64,000 bases of DNA from Novosphingobium resinovorum (GTDB lineage Bacteria; Pseudomonadota; Alphaproteobacteria; Sphingomonadales; Sphingomonadaceae): the NCBI RefSeq assembly GCF_001742225.1, contig NZ_CP017076.1:1389001-1453000 (forward strand), given 5' to 3'. Under the pieces are notes generated by a model, which had not been told where the DNA came from, did no database searches, and saw only the letters and a program-made list of their open reading frames with translations. The translations under genes were made by a program, and so were the position numbers. Of the stretch, positions 53,265-64,000 are shown piece by piece (within the stretch, counting starts at the first letter, position 1; every line of letters starts with the position of its first letter).

Positions 53265-54788
53265 ATGTCGTACGACGTCGTTGTCGTAGGCTGCGGCCCT
53301 GTGGGCGCGTTGGCCGCGAACCTTCTCGGCCTGAAAGGGCTGCAAGTCCTCGTTCTCGAACGGGAACTGGAACACTATCCCCTGCCGCGTGCGGTCCATC
53401 TCGACCATGAGATGATGCGCCTGTTCCAGTCGGCCGGGGTGATCGACCGGGTCGAGGGCGACATGATCGCCACTGACGGGCACCTCCATGTCGGCGCGGA
53501 TCACGGCGTCATCCGCTATATGGGCACGGTGGGCAAGCCGCGCCCGTTCGGCTGGGCGAACGACTACTTCTTCTACCAGCCCGAGTTGGAGGCCCACTTG
53601 CGCGAAGGCTTCGCCGGCATGGCGAACGTCACGCTGAAGCTGGGCGCGACGTTCACCGGTCTGGAGCAGGACGCAGGCGGCGTTACCGTATCCCACGACG
53701 AGGGCGGTGAACGGCAGACCGCCTCGGCCCGCTGGGTGATCGCCTGCGACGGCGCGCGGAGCACCGTGCGCAAGGCGCTGGGCGTGGACCTCGACGATCT
53801 CGATTTCGAGGAGCCCTGGCTGGTCGTCGATGCCGAAGTGCAGGGGCCGGTCAGCTTCCCGCCGATCGCGGGCGTGCCCGAAGGGGCAGACCTGCAGCGG
53901 CTGTCGGTGATGATGTGCGATCCGGTGCGCCCCGCGACCGTGGTGCCCGGCCGCCGCGATCATCGCCGCTGGGAATTCATGCTGCTCCCCGGCGAGGACG
54001 ACAAGGCGATGTCTGCGCCGGACAAGGTCGCCGAACTGGTCGGCGCGTGGATGGCCGACGTACCGCACGAGATCGTGCGCGCCGCGACCTATCGCTTTCA
54101 CGGCCTCGTCGCCCATCGCTGGCAGGTCGGCAATGTCTTCCTCGCGGGGGACGCCGCACATCAGACGCCGCCGTTCTTCGGGCAGGGCATGTGCCATGGC
54201 CTGCGCGACGTCGCCAATCTGGCCTGGAAGATGGACGCGGTGATCAATGCGGGCGCCTCGCCTGCGATTCTCGATACCTACCAGCCCGAGCGCGACCCGC
54301 ACGTGCGCGCGGTGATCGGCGCGGCGGTGGCGGCCGGGCGCTACATCTGCGAACTCGACCCCCACCTTGCCGCCACCCGCGATACCCGTATCCGTGAGGA
54401 AGCACGCGGCAAGCAGGGTGAGACCGCGCATGACCTGATCCCCGCGATCCGCGAAGGGCTGGTGCTTTCCGGCACTTCGGGTGCAGGCGCGCGCTTCGTC
54501 CAGCCGGTACTCGCCGACGGCAGCAAGCTGGACGAGTGCACCGGCGACGGCTGGCGCCTTTTCGTCCGCGACGACACCGTGCCGGGCGAGGCCGGGGGCG
54601 TCACCCGCGTCGTCGCGGCGGCGCTGGCGGACAATGAGGCGATCGCGTCGTGGCTTGACCAGCACGGCGTCGATGCCGTGCTGGTGCGCCCGGACCACTA
54701 CGTCTTCGGAACCGCCGCGGACAGCGCTGAGGACCTGCTGGCCGCCCGCGCGGCCCAGCTTTTCGATCACAAGGAACTGACCGCATGA
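53265..54788 (+). CDS. FAD-dependent aromatic monooxygenase (MhpA/PHBH-type)
   Basis: A 507-residue class A flavin monooxygenase. It has VGCGPVGALAANLL near residue 8 for FAD, the ACDGARSTVRKALG DG motif near 160, and GNVFLAGDAAHQTPPFFGQG near 285 for the ribityl chain. Its length and the family resemble 3-(3-hydroxyphenyl)propionate hydroxylase. It would hydroxylate a phenolic ring before ring cleavage by the downstream VOC protein. The stop overlaps the GlcG-like gene by four bases. Confidence 0.87.
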   Translation: MSYDVVVVGCGPVGALAANLLGLKGLQVLVLERELEHYPLPRAVHLDHEMMRLFQSAGVIDRVEGDMIATDGHLHVGADHGVIRYMGTVGKPRPFGWANDYFFYQPELEAHLREGFAGMANVTLKLGATFTGLEQDAGGVTVSHDEGGERQTASARWVIACDGARSTVRKALGVDLDDLDFEEPWLVVDAEVQGPVSFPPIAGVPEGADLQRLSVMMCDPVRPATVVPGRRDHRRWEFMLLPGEDDKAMSAPDKVAELVGAWMADVPHEIVRAATYRFHGLVAHRWQVGNVFLAGDAAHQTPPFFGQGMCHGLRDVANLAWKMDAVINAGASPAILDTYQPERDPHVRAVIGAAVAAGRYICELDPHLAATRDTRIREEARGKQGETAHDLIPAIREGLVLSGTSGAGARFVQPVLADGSKLDECTGDGWRLFVRDDTVPGEAGGVTRVVAAALADNEAIASWLDQHGVDAVLVRPDHYVFGTAADSAEDLLAARAAQLFDHKELTA

Positions 54789-55216
54789 CCCTGACGCTCT
54801 TGCAGGCGCAGACCATCGTGACCGCCACGCTGGCCGAAGCGCGTTCGCAGGGCGCGAAGGCTTTGGCGGTGATCGTGCTCGACGCCGGAGCCCACCCGGT
54901 CGCCTTCGCGCGTGAGGACGGGGCGAGTCTCTACCGCTTCGACATCGCCCGCGCCAAGGCCGAAGGGGCCGTGGGCATGGACGCCGACACCGCCGTCCTC
55001 GCCGAGCGTGCAAAGGGCAATCCGGTGTTCTTCCATAGCGTCAGCGCGGCCGTGGGGGGAGGCATCGCCTTCTCTCCCGGGGGCGTGGTGATCCGTGATG
55101 CGAACGGCGCCCTGATCGGCGCGGTGGGTGTCAGCGGCGATACGGGCGAGTGCGATGCCGACTGTGCGCTCGCAGGGATCAGGGCGGCCGGACTTGTCGA
55201 GGAGACCGAGGCATGA
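54785..55216 (+). CDS. GlcG/HbpS-family protein
   Basis: A 143-residue protein of the GlcG/HbpS (DUF336) family, seen as LAVIVLDAGAHPVAFAREDG and GGIAFSPGGVVIRDANGALI plus IGAVGVSGDTGECD. Family members bind haem or cobalamin, or act as helper proteins in aromatic and glycolate catabolism, and their roles vary. It overlaps both neighbours by four bases, so it belongs to the ring-degradation operon. Confidence 0.85.
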   Translation: MTLTLLQAQTIVTATLAEARSQGAKALAVIVLDAGAHPVAFAREDGASLYRFDIARAKAEGAVGMDADTAVLAERAKGNPVFFHSVSAAVGGGIAFSPGGVVIRDANGALIGAVGVSGDTGECDADCALAGIRAAGLVEETEA

Positions 55217-56103
55217 AACTGCGAAGCATCGAACTGGCGCTGCCCGATCCGGCCGCTGCTGCCGCCTTCATGACCGATGTGTGGGGCATGGCGCCCGCCG
55301 ACGTGATCGGCACGACCCATTACCTGCGCGGTTCCGGTTCCTACCCCTACCTCGTCGCCTTCGAGCAATCGGCGGACGAGTTCGTCCGCTCCACGACCTT
55401 CCTGTGCTCGGCGGAGGAGCTTGACGGTATCTCGGGCCGCGCCGCCGCCGCAGGCTGGCCGCACCGCGCCACGGTCAGCGAGGACCCCGGCGGCGGGCAC
55501 GGCCTGCTCGTCGAACTGCCCGAAGGCGAACTGCTGCGCTTCCTCGTCGATGCAGGCGAAGTAGAGCCGATCGCGGGCCGCGACCTGCCGGTCAAGCTCA
55601 CCCACGTCGTGTTCAACTCGGCCGATGCCGAGGCGTCCGGGCTGGCGGTGGAGGAAGTGCTGGGCTTTCGCGTTTCCGACCGGACCAAGGGCATGGTCTT
55701 CGTGCGCTGCAACGACAGCCACCACTCGACCGCTTTCGCGCGGGCGGGGATCAGTTCGCTTAATCACATCGCCTTCGAAATGGAGGACCTCGATGCGGTG
55801 ATGCGCGGCATTGGGAGGCTGCGCGACCATGCGCTGGCGCCTGCCTGGGGGCCGGGGCGGCATGGGCCAGGGGCCAACGTCTACGCCTACTACATCGCGC
55901 CGTTCGGGCCGGTGATCGAGTTCTCCACCGCCGTCGAGAAAGTGCCCGACGACTACCGTGTCGGCGCGCCGGAGGACTGGACCTGGCCGGAGAACCGCAT
56001 CGACCAGTGGGGCATCTCGGACAAGGATTTCGCCGGACTGCGCCGCGCCGAGGAACGCTTCCGCTTCCGCCGCGACTGGCAGGACGAAGCGCAAGGACAA
56101 TGA
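55213..56103 (+). CDS. type I extradiol dioxygenase-like VOC protein
   Basis: A 296-residue two-module VOC protein, the size of extradiol ring-cleavage dioxygenases. The 2-His-1-carboxylate iron triad can be placed at His131 (THVVFN), His185 (NHIAFEM) and Glu236 (VIEFSTA). It should cleave a catechol-type product of the upstream hydroxylase, with a fumarylacetoacetase-family hydrolase downstream handling the ring-opened acid. It overlaps the GlcG-like gene (ATGA). The specific catechol is unknown. Confidence 0.82.
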   Translation: MKLRSIELALPDPAAAAAFMTDVWGMAPADVIGTTHYLRGSGSYPYLVAFEQSADEFVRSTTFLCSAEELDGISGRAAAAGWPHRATVSEDPGGGHGLLVELPEGELLRFLVDAGEVEPIAGRDLPVKLTHVVFNSADAEASGLAVEEVLGFRVSDRTKGMVFVRCNDSHHSTAFARAGISSLNHIAFEMEDLDAVMRGIGRLRDHALAPAWGPGRHGPGANVYAYYIAPFGPVIEFSTAVEKVPDDYRVGAPEDWTWPENRIDQWGISDKDFAGLRRAEERFRFRRDWQDEAQGQ

Positions 56104-56144
56104 ACACCGCTGCCGCAGTTCCGGCAGGTCAGGAGAAAACGGAC

Positions 56145-56978
56145 ATGACCCAGTATATCAGTTTCCAGCGCCCCGACGGCACCAGCAGCTTTGGCCGTCT
56201 CGATGGCGAGACGGTGCTCGATCTCGGCGCACCCGGCGGTGATGCGTGGCTGAAGGACGCGCTCGCGGGCGATCTCTCGGTGCTTGTCGTTACCGGCGAG
56301 TTTGCCCGCGCCGCCGTCAGGCTGCTGCCGGTGGTGCCGAACCCCGGCAAGATCCTGTGCGTTGGGCTCAATTACGCCACCCACGTCGCCGAGACCGGGC
56401 GCGAGCAGAAGGAGCACCCGGCGATCTTCACCCGCTGGGCCGACAGCCTGATCGCCGACGGCGACGCCATGGTCCGCCCGCTCGAAAGCGAACGCTTCGA
56501 CTACGAGGGCGAGCTTGCGGTGATCATCGGCAAGGGCGGACGCCGCATCGCGCCCGATGATGCGTGGGACCACGTGGCCGGTTACGCGCCGTTCAACGAT
56601 GGCTCGATCCGCGACTGGCAGCGTCACAACATCCAGTTCACCCCCGGCAAGACCTGGCCCGGCACCGGCGCCTTCGGTCCGCACATGGTCCCGGCGGGTG
56701 AAGTCGAGGACCTTGCCGCGCAGCGCGTACAGACCCGCGTGAACGGCGAACTGGTACAGGACCAGCCGGTCTCCGACATGATCTGGGATATTCCCACGGT
56801 CATCGCTTATTGCTCGACCTTCACCGAACTGCACCCCGGCGACGTCATCGCCAGCGGCACCCCGGGCGGCGTCGGCGACAAGCGCAAGCCCCCGCTCTAC
56901 CTCAAGGCTGGAGACACCGTCGAAGTCTCGGTCGGCGTGATTGGCACCCTTTCCAACCCCGTCATAGATGAAGCCTGA
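56145..56978 (+). CDS. fumarylacetoacetate hydrolase (FAH)-family protein
   Basis: A 277-residue FAH-family enzyme. It has ILCVGLNYATHVAETGRE, the metal site FDYEGELAVIIGKG with Glu and VAGYAPFNDGSIRDWQ, and GDVIASGTPGGVG. FAH-family enzymes hydrolyse or decarboxylate ring-cleavage products (acylpyruvates, oxalocrotonates). The ATG at 56145 has AGGAG upstream; an ATG at 56100 overlapping the previous stop would add 15 residues and is a real alternative. Confidence 0.88.
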   Translation: MTQYISFQRPDGTSSFGRLDGETVLDLGAPGGDAWLKDALAGDLSVLVVTGEFARAAVRLLPVVPNPGKILCVGLNYATHVAETGREQKEHPAIFTRWADSLIADGDAMVRPLESERFDYEGELAVIIGKGGRRIAPDDAWDHVAGYAPFNDGSIRDWQRHNIQFTPGKTWPGTGAFGPHMVPAGEVEDLAAQRVQTRVNGELVQDQPVSDMIWDIPTVIAYCSTFTELHPGDVIASGTPGGVGDKRKPPLYLKAGDTVEVSVGVIGTLSNPVIDEA

Positions 56979-57022
56979 GCCGCTTCGACCAACCAGATAA
57001 CAAGTTCAAGGGAGAGACAGAC

Positions 57023-59296
57023 ATGACCATTCGCAAGATTGCGCTGCTTTCGGGCATCGCTCTGAGCACCATCGGCGCTCCTGCCCTTGCGCAGGACGCC
57101 GGTGCGCCCGCCGCCACTTCGACCGCCGACGCCTCGGGCAACGACATCATCGTCACCGCCCAGCGCCGCGCGGAGAAGGTGACCGAGGTGCCGATCTCGA
57201 TCACCGTCGCCAGCGCGGCCCAGCTCGAGCGTCAGCAGGTGAACACCGTCAACGACCTCGCCCGCATCGCGCCGAGCCTCGAAATCCAGTCGGCACCGGG
57301 CCAGAACACCGGCGGCGGCGGATCGATCCGCGGCATCGGCACCCTGACGTTCTCTCCCGGTGCGGTCGCCTCGGTGGGCGTCGTGGTCGATCAGGTGAGC
57401 CAGGGCAACGCCAATATCTCGGACCTGTTCGACATCTCCCGCGTCGAGGTGCTGAAGGGCCCGCAAGGCACGCTGTTCGGCCTGACGACCTCTGCGGGCG
57501 TCATCAACATCACCACCAATGCGCCCGAATTCGGCGAGTTCTCCGGCCGCGTGCGGACCGAGCTGTCGAACGCCGGGACGGCCGGCGCCAAATACGGCAA
57601 CCAGGTCGTGCAAGGCGTCATCAACGTGCCGCTCGCATCCAATGCCGCGATGCGCGTCTCGGGCGTCGCCAACTTGCGCCAGGGCGTCAACCGCAACGCG
57701 ACGACCGGTGATTTTAACAACAACGACCGCTACGGCGTGCGCGGCCGCTTGCTGTGGGAACCGACCGACCGCCTCACCGTCAACCTCATCGGCGACTATT
57801 CGCAGACCCGCTACGAGAACGGCGGCGATTTCTTCACTTTCGTCAAGACCAGCGGTCCCGGCTCTTTCCTCGGTGGTGCGGGCTTTGACGCGGTGGGCAT
57901 CACCGATCGCCTCGCCAGTTGCGGCGTGACCGTGCGGGAGGGCAACCTTGACTACTGCAACAACAACGACCAGGTCGGCAAGGCGACCAGCTATGGCGGT
58001 TCGCTGCAGGTGGACTATGCGGCGGATCCGTTCACACTGACCTCGATCACCGCCTGGCGCAAGGCGACCGAGACCGGGTACGGCGCGGCGTCCGACGTCT
58101 TCCGTGGCTCGCCGCTGGAACTGCAGGTGGCCAACGACCCGGTTGACCGCGACCTCGGCCTGTTCACGCAGGAGTTCCGCGTCAGCTCGGCCGCGGGCTC
58201 GCCTATCGAGTATACGGCCGGCGCGTTCTATTCGAGCCAGAAGCAGACCCGCATTCCCGAGATCGTTCGGGTCACGCTGGTCCCGGTTCCGGGCGTCGTG
58301 ATCCCGATCGTCACATCGACCACGCCCGCGCTGACTATCCGGGACGAATCGCTGGCCTTCTTCGGGCAGGCGACCGGCCACGTTTCGGACAGCTTCCGCC
58401 TGATCGGCGGCGTGCGCTACACGACCGATCGCCTTTCGCTGAACACCGCGACGTCCGAGACCGAAACCTTCCTCGACGTTGCCAAGTGGTCCTGGCGTGC
58501 GGGCGCGCAGTACGATCTGACGCCGACGATGATGAGCTACGCCACCGTATCGCGCGGGTTCAAGGGCGGTCAGATCGCGGTTCCGGCGGTGGGCGATCCC
58601 TCCGTTGTCCAGCCCGAGATCCCGACTTCCTACGAAGCGGGCCTCAAGGCCACGCTGTTCGGCGGCTGGGTGGCCGACCTCAGCGTGTTCTACATGAAGA
58701 TCCGCAACTTCCAGGCGCAGCAGTGCACGGTCGATGGCAACGGCATCATCTCGTGCGTCCAGACCAACATCAACGGCGTGAAGACGCGCGGCGCCGAGCT
58801 GAACTTCTTCGGCAAGGTGACGCCCAACCTATCGCTCAACACCGGCTTCATCTACGCCAAGGCGACTTATCCCGGCGGCTTCGTCGGCACAGACGGGACT
58901 GACATCGGCGGCACGCAGCTGGCTAATTCGCCGCGCTACAAGTTCACGCTCTCGGGCGAGTACGAGCAGGACTTCGGCGATACCCTGGCCGGGTTCCTGG
59001 CGGTGGACACCGTTTGGAAGTCGCGCGTGCGGTACGAAGCGAACTCGGTGGCGGACACGACCTTCCGCGCCCACTGGATGGTCGGCGGGCGGGTCGGCCT
59101 GCGCACGCAGGACCAGCGCTATTCGGTTGCGCTGTTCGTGCGCAACCTGTTCAACGTGCACGAACCCTCGCTGATGCAAAGCGACTTCCCCTACACCAGC
59201 ACGACGACTGCGGGGGCGAGCGAAGGCAACATCGGCGCGATCTACGGGCCGCAGTCGTTCCGCAACGTCGGCATCAGCCTGGACGCGAAGTTCTGA
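57023..59296 (+). CDS. TonB-dependent outer-membrane receptor
   Basis: A 757-residue receptor. A signal peptide (cleavage near Ala-Gln-Asp, residue 27) precedes the plug domain, with DIIVTAQRRAEKVTEVPISI as the TonB-box-near motif and GPQGTLFGLTTSAGVI in the plug. The remaining residues form the beta-barrel, ending in FRNVGISLDAKF with terminal aromatic. Receptors of this class import large or scarce substrates. Next to glycosidases and aromatic enzymes, it likely imports the glycoside. Confidence 0.93.
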   Translation: MTIRKIALLSGIALSTIGAPALAQDAGAPAATSTADASGNDIIVTAQRRAEKVTEVPISITVASAAQLERQQVNTVNDLARIAPSLEIQSAPGQNTGGGGSIRGIGTLTFSPGAVASVGVVVDQVSQGNANISDLFDISRVEVLKGPQGTLFGLTTSAGVINITTNAPEFGEFSGRVRTELSNAGTAGAKYGNQVVQGVINVPLASNAAMRVSGVANLRQGVNRNATTGDFNNNDRYGVRGRLLWEPTDRLTVNLIGDYSQTRYENGGDFFTFVKTSGPGSFLGGAGFDAVGITDRLASCGVTVREGNLDYCNNNDQVGKATSYGGSLQVDYAADPFTLTSITAWRKATETGYGAASDVFRGSPLELQVANDPVDRDLGLFTQEFRVSSAAGSPIEYTAGAFYSSQKQTRIPEIVRVTLVPVPGVVIPIVTSTTPALTIRDESLAFFGQATGHVSDSFRLIGGVRYTTDRLSLNTATSETETFLDVAKWSWRAGAQYDLTPTMMSYATVSRGFKGGQIAVPAVGDPSVVQPEIPTSYEAGLKATLFGGWVADLSVFYMKIRNFQAQQCTVDGNGIISCVQTNINGVKTRGAELNFFGKVTPNLSLNTGFIYAKATYPGGFVGTDGTDIGGTQLANSPRYKFTLSGEYEQDFGDTLAGFLAVDTVWKSRVRYEANSVADTTFRAHWMVGGRVGLRTQDQRYSVALFVRNLFNVHEPSLMQSDFPYTSTTTAGASEGNIGAIYGPQSFRNVGISLDAKF

Positions 59297-59298
59297 CG

Positions 59299-59781
59299 AT
59301 GGCTGTGCCGTCAGGGCCGTCAGGTCTGGACTTTCGGGCGCTGCGTCGCCGCGAACAGGGGCTCAGCGCGGTCATCAACGCGGTGCTGAGCGCGGTGTTC
59401 TTCGCCATTGTCTTCGGTCTTTCCGCAAGGCCGTTGACGATGGCGTCGCCGGATCGCTTCGCGCTCGATTTCGTGCCGCAAGGGGTGATGGTTTCACTCA
59501 TGGCTTCGCTGGTGCCGACCCTGCTGGTGCGGGCGAAGCTGCGCGGGATAGGGCTGGCGACGCCCGCAAGCGTTGCGGGGATCGTCCTGCGCGGCGTGGC
59601 TTGCGGCGTCGCCTCCGCGCTCGTCCTCGCGGGGCTGGCACTGTTCGGGCCGCTCCACGAAGTGCCCAGCCATCCGGCACTGGCTTTCAAGGTCGTGTAC
59701 GGCGCGCTGTTGGGACTTGCCTGTACGCGGCTGGCGGTGTCCTTCCTGTTCGACCGGACGCTGAAGGAGCAGGCTGCGTGA
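59299..59781 (+). CDS. small multi-pass membrane protein
   Basis: A 160-residue protein with about four hydrophobic helices (roughly 25-45, 60-75, 90-110, 130-150). No family is recognised. It begins two bases after the receptor stop and overlaps the esterase start by GTGA, so it is part of the same operon. It could help inner-membrane uptake, but that is only a guess from position. Confidence 0.7.
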   Translation: MAVPSGPSGLDFRALRRREQGLSAVINAVLSAVFFAIVFGLSARPLTMASPDRFALDFVPQGVMVSLMASLVPTLLVRAKLRGIGLATPASVAGIVLRGVACGVASALVLAGLALFGPLHEVPSHPALAFKVVYGALLGLACTRLAVSFLFDRTLKEQAA

Positions 59782-60635
59782 CCGATACGATCGCCGAACT
59801 CGGAACCCGCCTCGGCCCCGATGTTGTGGGCGCGGTGAGGGCGCTCTATGCGCCCGAGCAGGAGCCCCGCGCCGCCGCGCTTGCGTCGGTGGCGATCGAC
59901 TGCGCCTATGGCCCGCATCCGCGCAACCGGTTGGACCTCTATCGTGAGGGGGAAGGCGGGGGGCCGCGCCCGGTGCTGCTGTTCGTCCACGGCGGGGGCT
60001 TCCTTGTCGGCGACAAGGGCGGTGACGGGAACGGCAACGGGGGCTGGGTCAACGCCCATCTGGGCCGCTGGGCCGCCGTGAACGGGATGCTGGGCGCGGT
60101 GATGAACTACCGCCTCGCGCCCGGCGAGACCTGGCCCGCCGGGGCCGAGGATGTCGCCGCCGCCGTCACATGGCTGCAGGAGCACGCGGCCGAGCATGGC
60201 GGCGATCCCGAGCGGATCGTGCTACTGGGCACCTCCGCCGGTTCGGTTCACATCGCCGGGTTCCTGAAGCTGCGGAGCGACCATGCCGGGATGGTGCGCG
60301 CAGCCGTCCTGCTCTCGGGCCTCTACGGCTTCACCCCGCTCGATGAGCGCGACATGCTCTACTACGGGCCGCAGGACGCCTACGCCGGACGTATGCCGCG
60401 CAAGGCAGTGGTCGAGACTGCGCTCCCCTTGCTGCTCGCTTGCGCCGAGTTCGATCCGCCGCGCTTCCAAGCCGAGTGGGCCGGGCTTCTGCAGGCCCGG
60501 CTGGACCGCCACGGCTGCCTGCCGCGCACGCACTATGCCAGCGGCCACAACCATTACTCGATGGCCATGCACCTCGGCACCGCCGACCGGCGGCTTTCCG
60601 ACGAAATTCTGACCTTCATCTCCGCGCATTCGTGA
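59778..60635 (+). CDS. alpha/beta-hydrolase, HSL-like esterase
   Basis: A 285-residue serine hydrolase. FVHGGGFLVGD is the oxyanion-hole motif of the hormone-sensitive-lipase family and LLGTSAGSVH the nucleophile elbow with Ser; His is near SGHNHYS. It starts with GTG overlapping the previous stop. In a glycoside locus it may remove acyl groups such as acetyl or hydroxycinnamoyl esters (inference). No signal peptide. Confidence 0.87.
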   Translation: MTDTIAELGTRLGPDVVGAVRALYAPEQEPRAAALASVAIDCAYGPHPRNRLDLYREGEGGGPRPVLLFVHGGGFLVGDKGGDGNGNGGWVNAHLGRWAAVNGMLGAVMNYRLAPGETWPAGAEDVAAAVTWLQEHAAEHGGDPERIVLLGTSAGSVHIAGFLKLRSDHAGMVRAAVLLSGLYGFTPLDERDMLYYGPQDAYAGRMPRKAVVETALPLLLACAEFDPPRFQAEWAGLLQARLDRHGCLPRTHYASGHNHYSMAMHLGTADRRLSDEILTFISAHS

Positions 60636-60645
60636 GGAAATCCTG

Positions 60646-61962
60646 ATGACCCAGATAGACCGCCGCAGCATGCTCGCCGCCGCCGCCATGATCGCGGCTG
60701 CTCCCGCCGTGTCGCGCGCCGCCGCGAAGCGCCCGAGCCCGGCATTTCCCGCAGGCTTTCTGTGGGGGGCGGCCACCGCGCCGCACCAGATCGAGGGCAA
60801 CAATGTCGCCTCCGACCTGTGGCCGCTGGAGAACCAGCAGCCGACGATCTTCGCCCAGCCTTCGGGCGATGCCTGCAACAGCCTGGAACTGTGGGCCAGC
60901 GACCTCGACATCGTGAAGTCGCTCGGCCTCACGTCCTATCGCTTCGGCGTGGAGTGGGCGCGGATCGAGCCGGAGAAGGGCCTGTTCTCGCAGGCGATGC
61001 TCGATCACTACAAGGCGATCGTCGCGGGTTGCCACGCGCGCGGACTGAAGCCGCTGGTGACCTTCAACCACTTCACCGCGCCGCGCTGGTTCAGTGCGCA
61101 GGGCGGCTGGACCAACCCGGAATCGGCACAGCTTTTCGCGCGTTACTGCGACAAGGTGGCGCGGGCGATCGGCGCCGACATCGCCATGGCCATGACACTG
61201 AACGAGCCCAACCTGCTGTTGATCCTCAAGCCGATGCTGCCCCCGCCGGTATGGGACATGCAGCGCCAGACCCTTGCCGCCGCCGCCAAGCGCTTCGGCG
61301 TGGAGAAGTACGTCTGCGCCAACGTCGCCGCGCTCGAGGACCTCGACGCGATCCAGACCGGGCTGCTGGCCGGACACAAGGCGGCGCGCGCGGCGATCAA
61401 GGCGGTGCGTTCGGACCTGCCGGTCGGCTTCACTCTCTCGGTGCTGGACGACCAGGCGGCGGGCCGCAACTCGATCCGCGACAAAGTGCGCGCGGAAACC
61501 TACGGGGCCTGGCTGGAAGTGGCTAAAGCCGACGATTTCATCGGCGTGCAGAACTACGAACGCGCGGTGTGGAACGACAAGGGGCGGTTGCCGCATCCCG
61601 ATGGTGCGGACGTCAACTGGTCGGGCACCGAGGTATGGGCGCCCTCGCTCGCGGGTGCGGTGCGCTACGTCCATGAGGCGACGCGGGTGCCGGTGCTGGT
61701 GTCCGAGCACGGCGTCGGCACAGGGGACGACACCTTGCGCGCGCGCTTCATCCCCGCCGCGCTGGAGGGGCTCAAGCAGGCGATCGACGACGGAGTGCCG
61801 GTGCTGGGCTACATGCACTGGTCGCTGCTCGATAACTTCGAGTGGATCTTCGGCTACAAGCCTCGCTTCGGCCTGTGCAGCGTCGATCCCGCCACCTTTG
61901 CCCGCACGCCCAAGCCAAGTGCTTCGGTGCTCGGCGCGATCGCGCGGCGAAATGCCTTGTAA
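60646..61962 (+). CDS. glycoside hydrolase family 1 enzyme, Tat-exported
   Basis: A 438-residue GH1 TIM-barrel enzyme. The N-terminus DRRSMLAAAAMIAAAPAVSR is a twin-arginine signal with cleavage after Ala near 25. The acid/base Glu187 sits in TLNEPN and the nucleophile Glu354 in LVSEHG, a variant of the usual TENG. GH1 enzymes remove glucose or related sugars from aryl glycosides. It lies between an esterase and a rhamnosidase, suggesting stepwise removal of sugars in the periplasm. Confidence 0.88.
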   Translation: MTQIDRRSMLAAAAMIAAAPAVSRAAAKRPSPAFPAGFLWGAATAPHQIEGNNVASDLWPLENQQPTIFAQPSGDACNSLELWASDLDIVKSLGLTSYRFGVEWARIEPEKGLFSQAMLDHYKAIVAGCHARGLKPLVTFNHFTAPRWFSAQGGWTNPESAQLFARYCDKVARAIGADIAMAMTLNEPNLLLILKPMLPPPVWDMQRQTLAAAAKRFGVEKYVCANVAALEDLDAIQTGLLAGHKAARAAIKAVRSDLPVGFTLSVLDDQAAGRNSIRDKVRAETYGAWLEVAKADDFIGVQNYERAVWNDKGRLPHPDGADVNWSGTEVWAPSLAGAVRYVHEATRVPVLVSEHGVGTGDDTLRARFIPAALEGLKQAIDDGVPVLGYMHWSLLDNFEWIFGYKPRFGLCSVDPATFARTPKPSASVLGAIARRNAL

Positions 61963-62050
61963 CGCAGGCCGCCTTCACAAATTCGAATCAAGGCATAGAT
62001 CCTGCTGAGGCCCGATGCGGCTCCGCCAGGATAGAGATGGGGAGTATGGA

Positions 62051-64000
<1,950 letters not shown>

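Overview
The window is high-GC DNA with dense operons and many start/stop overlaps. It most resembles a sphingomonad-type alphaproteobacterium (Novosphingobium/Sphingobium-like). The pointers are a TonB-dependent receptor next to glycosidases, the fused RhaD aldolase/dehydrogenase with the rhizobial-type RhaI, and dispersed palindromes containing motifs such as CATTGCGAGCG and CGTCATTCCCGCG. This placement is inference; there is no rRNA or other taxonomic marker in the window.

Region 1 (1-8,230, + strand) is a catabolic regulon. It holds a LysR regulator, a small membrane protein with a sodium:solute symporter, a DapA-family lyase/deaminase, a three-subunit FAD/[2Fe-2S] amine or imino-acid dehydrogenase of the HcnABC/D-hydroxyproline dehydrogenase type, a VOC enzyme and a RidA-family imine deaminase. 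Three copies of a palindrome with LysR-type T-N11-A geometry (consensus ACGTTGCG-N5-CGCAACGT) lie upstream of the symporter, DapA and VOC-RidA units, so the unlinked-looking units probably form one regulon for a secondary amine or imino acid.

Region 2 (8,270-38,636, - strand) is the most striking part: a 19-gene phage-tail-like operon read as an extracellular contractile injection system (eCIS). In transcription order it encodes sheath, tube, T4-baseplate-like zinc protein, proline-rich linker, DUF4255/Pvc16-like cap, AAA+ ATPase, a 78-residue protein, a 2,417-residue protein with an N-terminal eCIS-core (DUF4157) motif, a DUF4157-OmpA fusion, tube-initiator (Afp7-like) protein, gpX/LysM-like protein, hub (gpD-like), spike (gpV-like), PAAR-like tip, gp25, two large baseplate wedge proteins, a tail-protein-I-like protein and a DUF6519/beta-helix protein. 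Fourteen of 18 junctions overlap. There is no capsid, terminase, integrase or lysis gene, and no T6SS membrane complex. The giant DUF4157 protein and the DUF4157-OmpA fusion are the best candidates for undescribed biology. An AT-rich intergenic stretch (38,637-39,134) probably carries the operon promoter.

Region 3 (39,135-43,552) holds a flavin monooxygenase of the NtaA/DszA type, a membrane fatty-acid hydroxylase/sterol-desaturase family protein, a Lys/Glu-rich membrane protein and a DeoR regulator.

Region 4 (43,631-50,870) is an L-rhamnose utilisation locus: RhaT transporter, L-lactate dehydrogenase, FGGY kinase, and divergently RhaD and RhaI. Together they convert rhamnose to dihydroxyacetone phosphate and L-lactate, then pyruvate.

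Region 5 (50,969-64,000) contains a LysR regulator with a T-N11-A site, an amidohydrolase, an MhpA-like aromatic hydroxylase, GlcG-like protein, an extradiol-dioxygenase-like VOC protein, a fumarylacetoacetase-family hydrolase, a TonB-dependent receptor, a membrane protein, an esterase, a GH1 enzyme and a GH106-like alpha-L-rhamnosidase running off the end. With region 4, this looks like a locus for taking up and dismantling rhamnosylated aromatic glycosides. The specific substrate is inferred, not shown.
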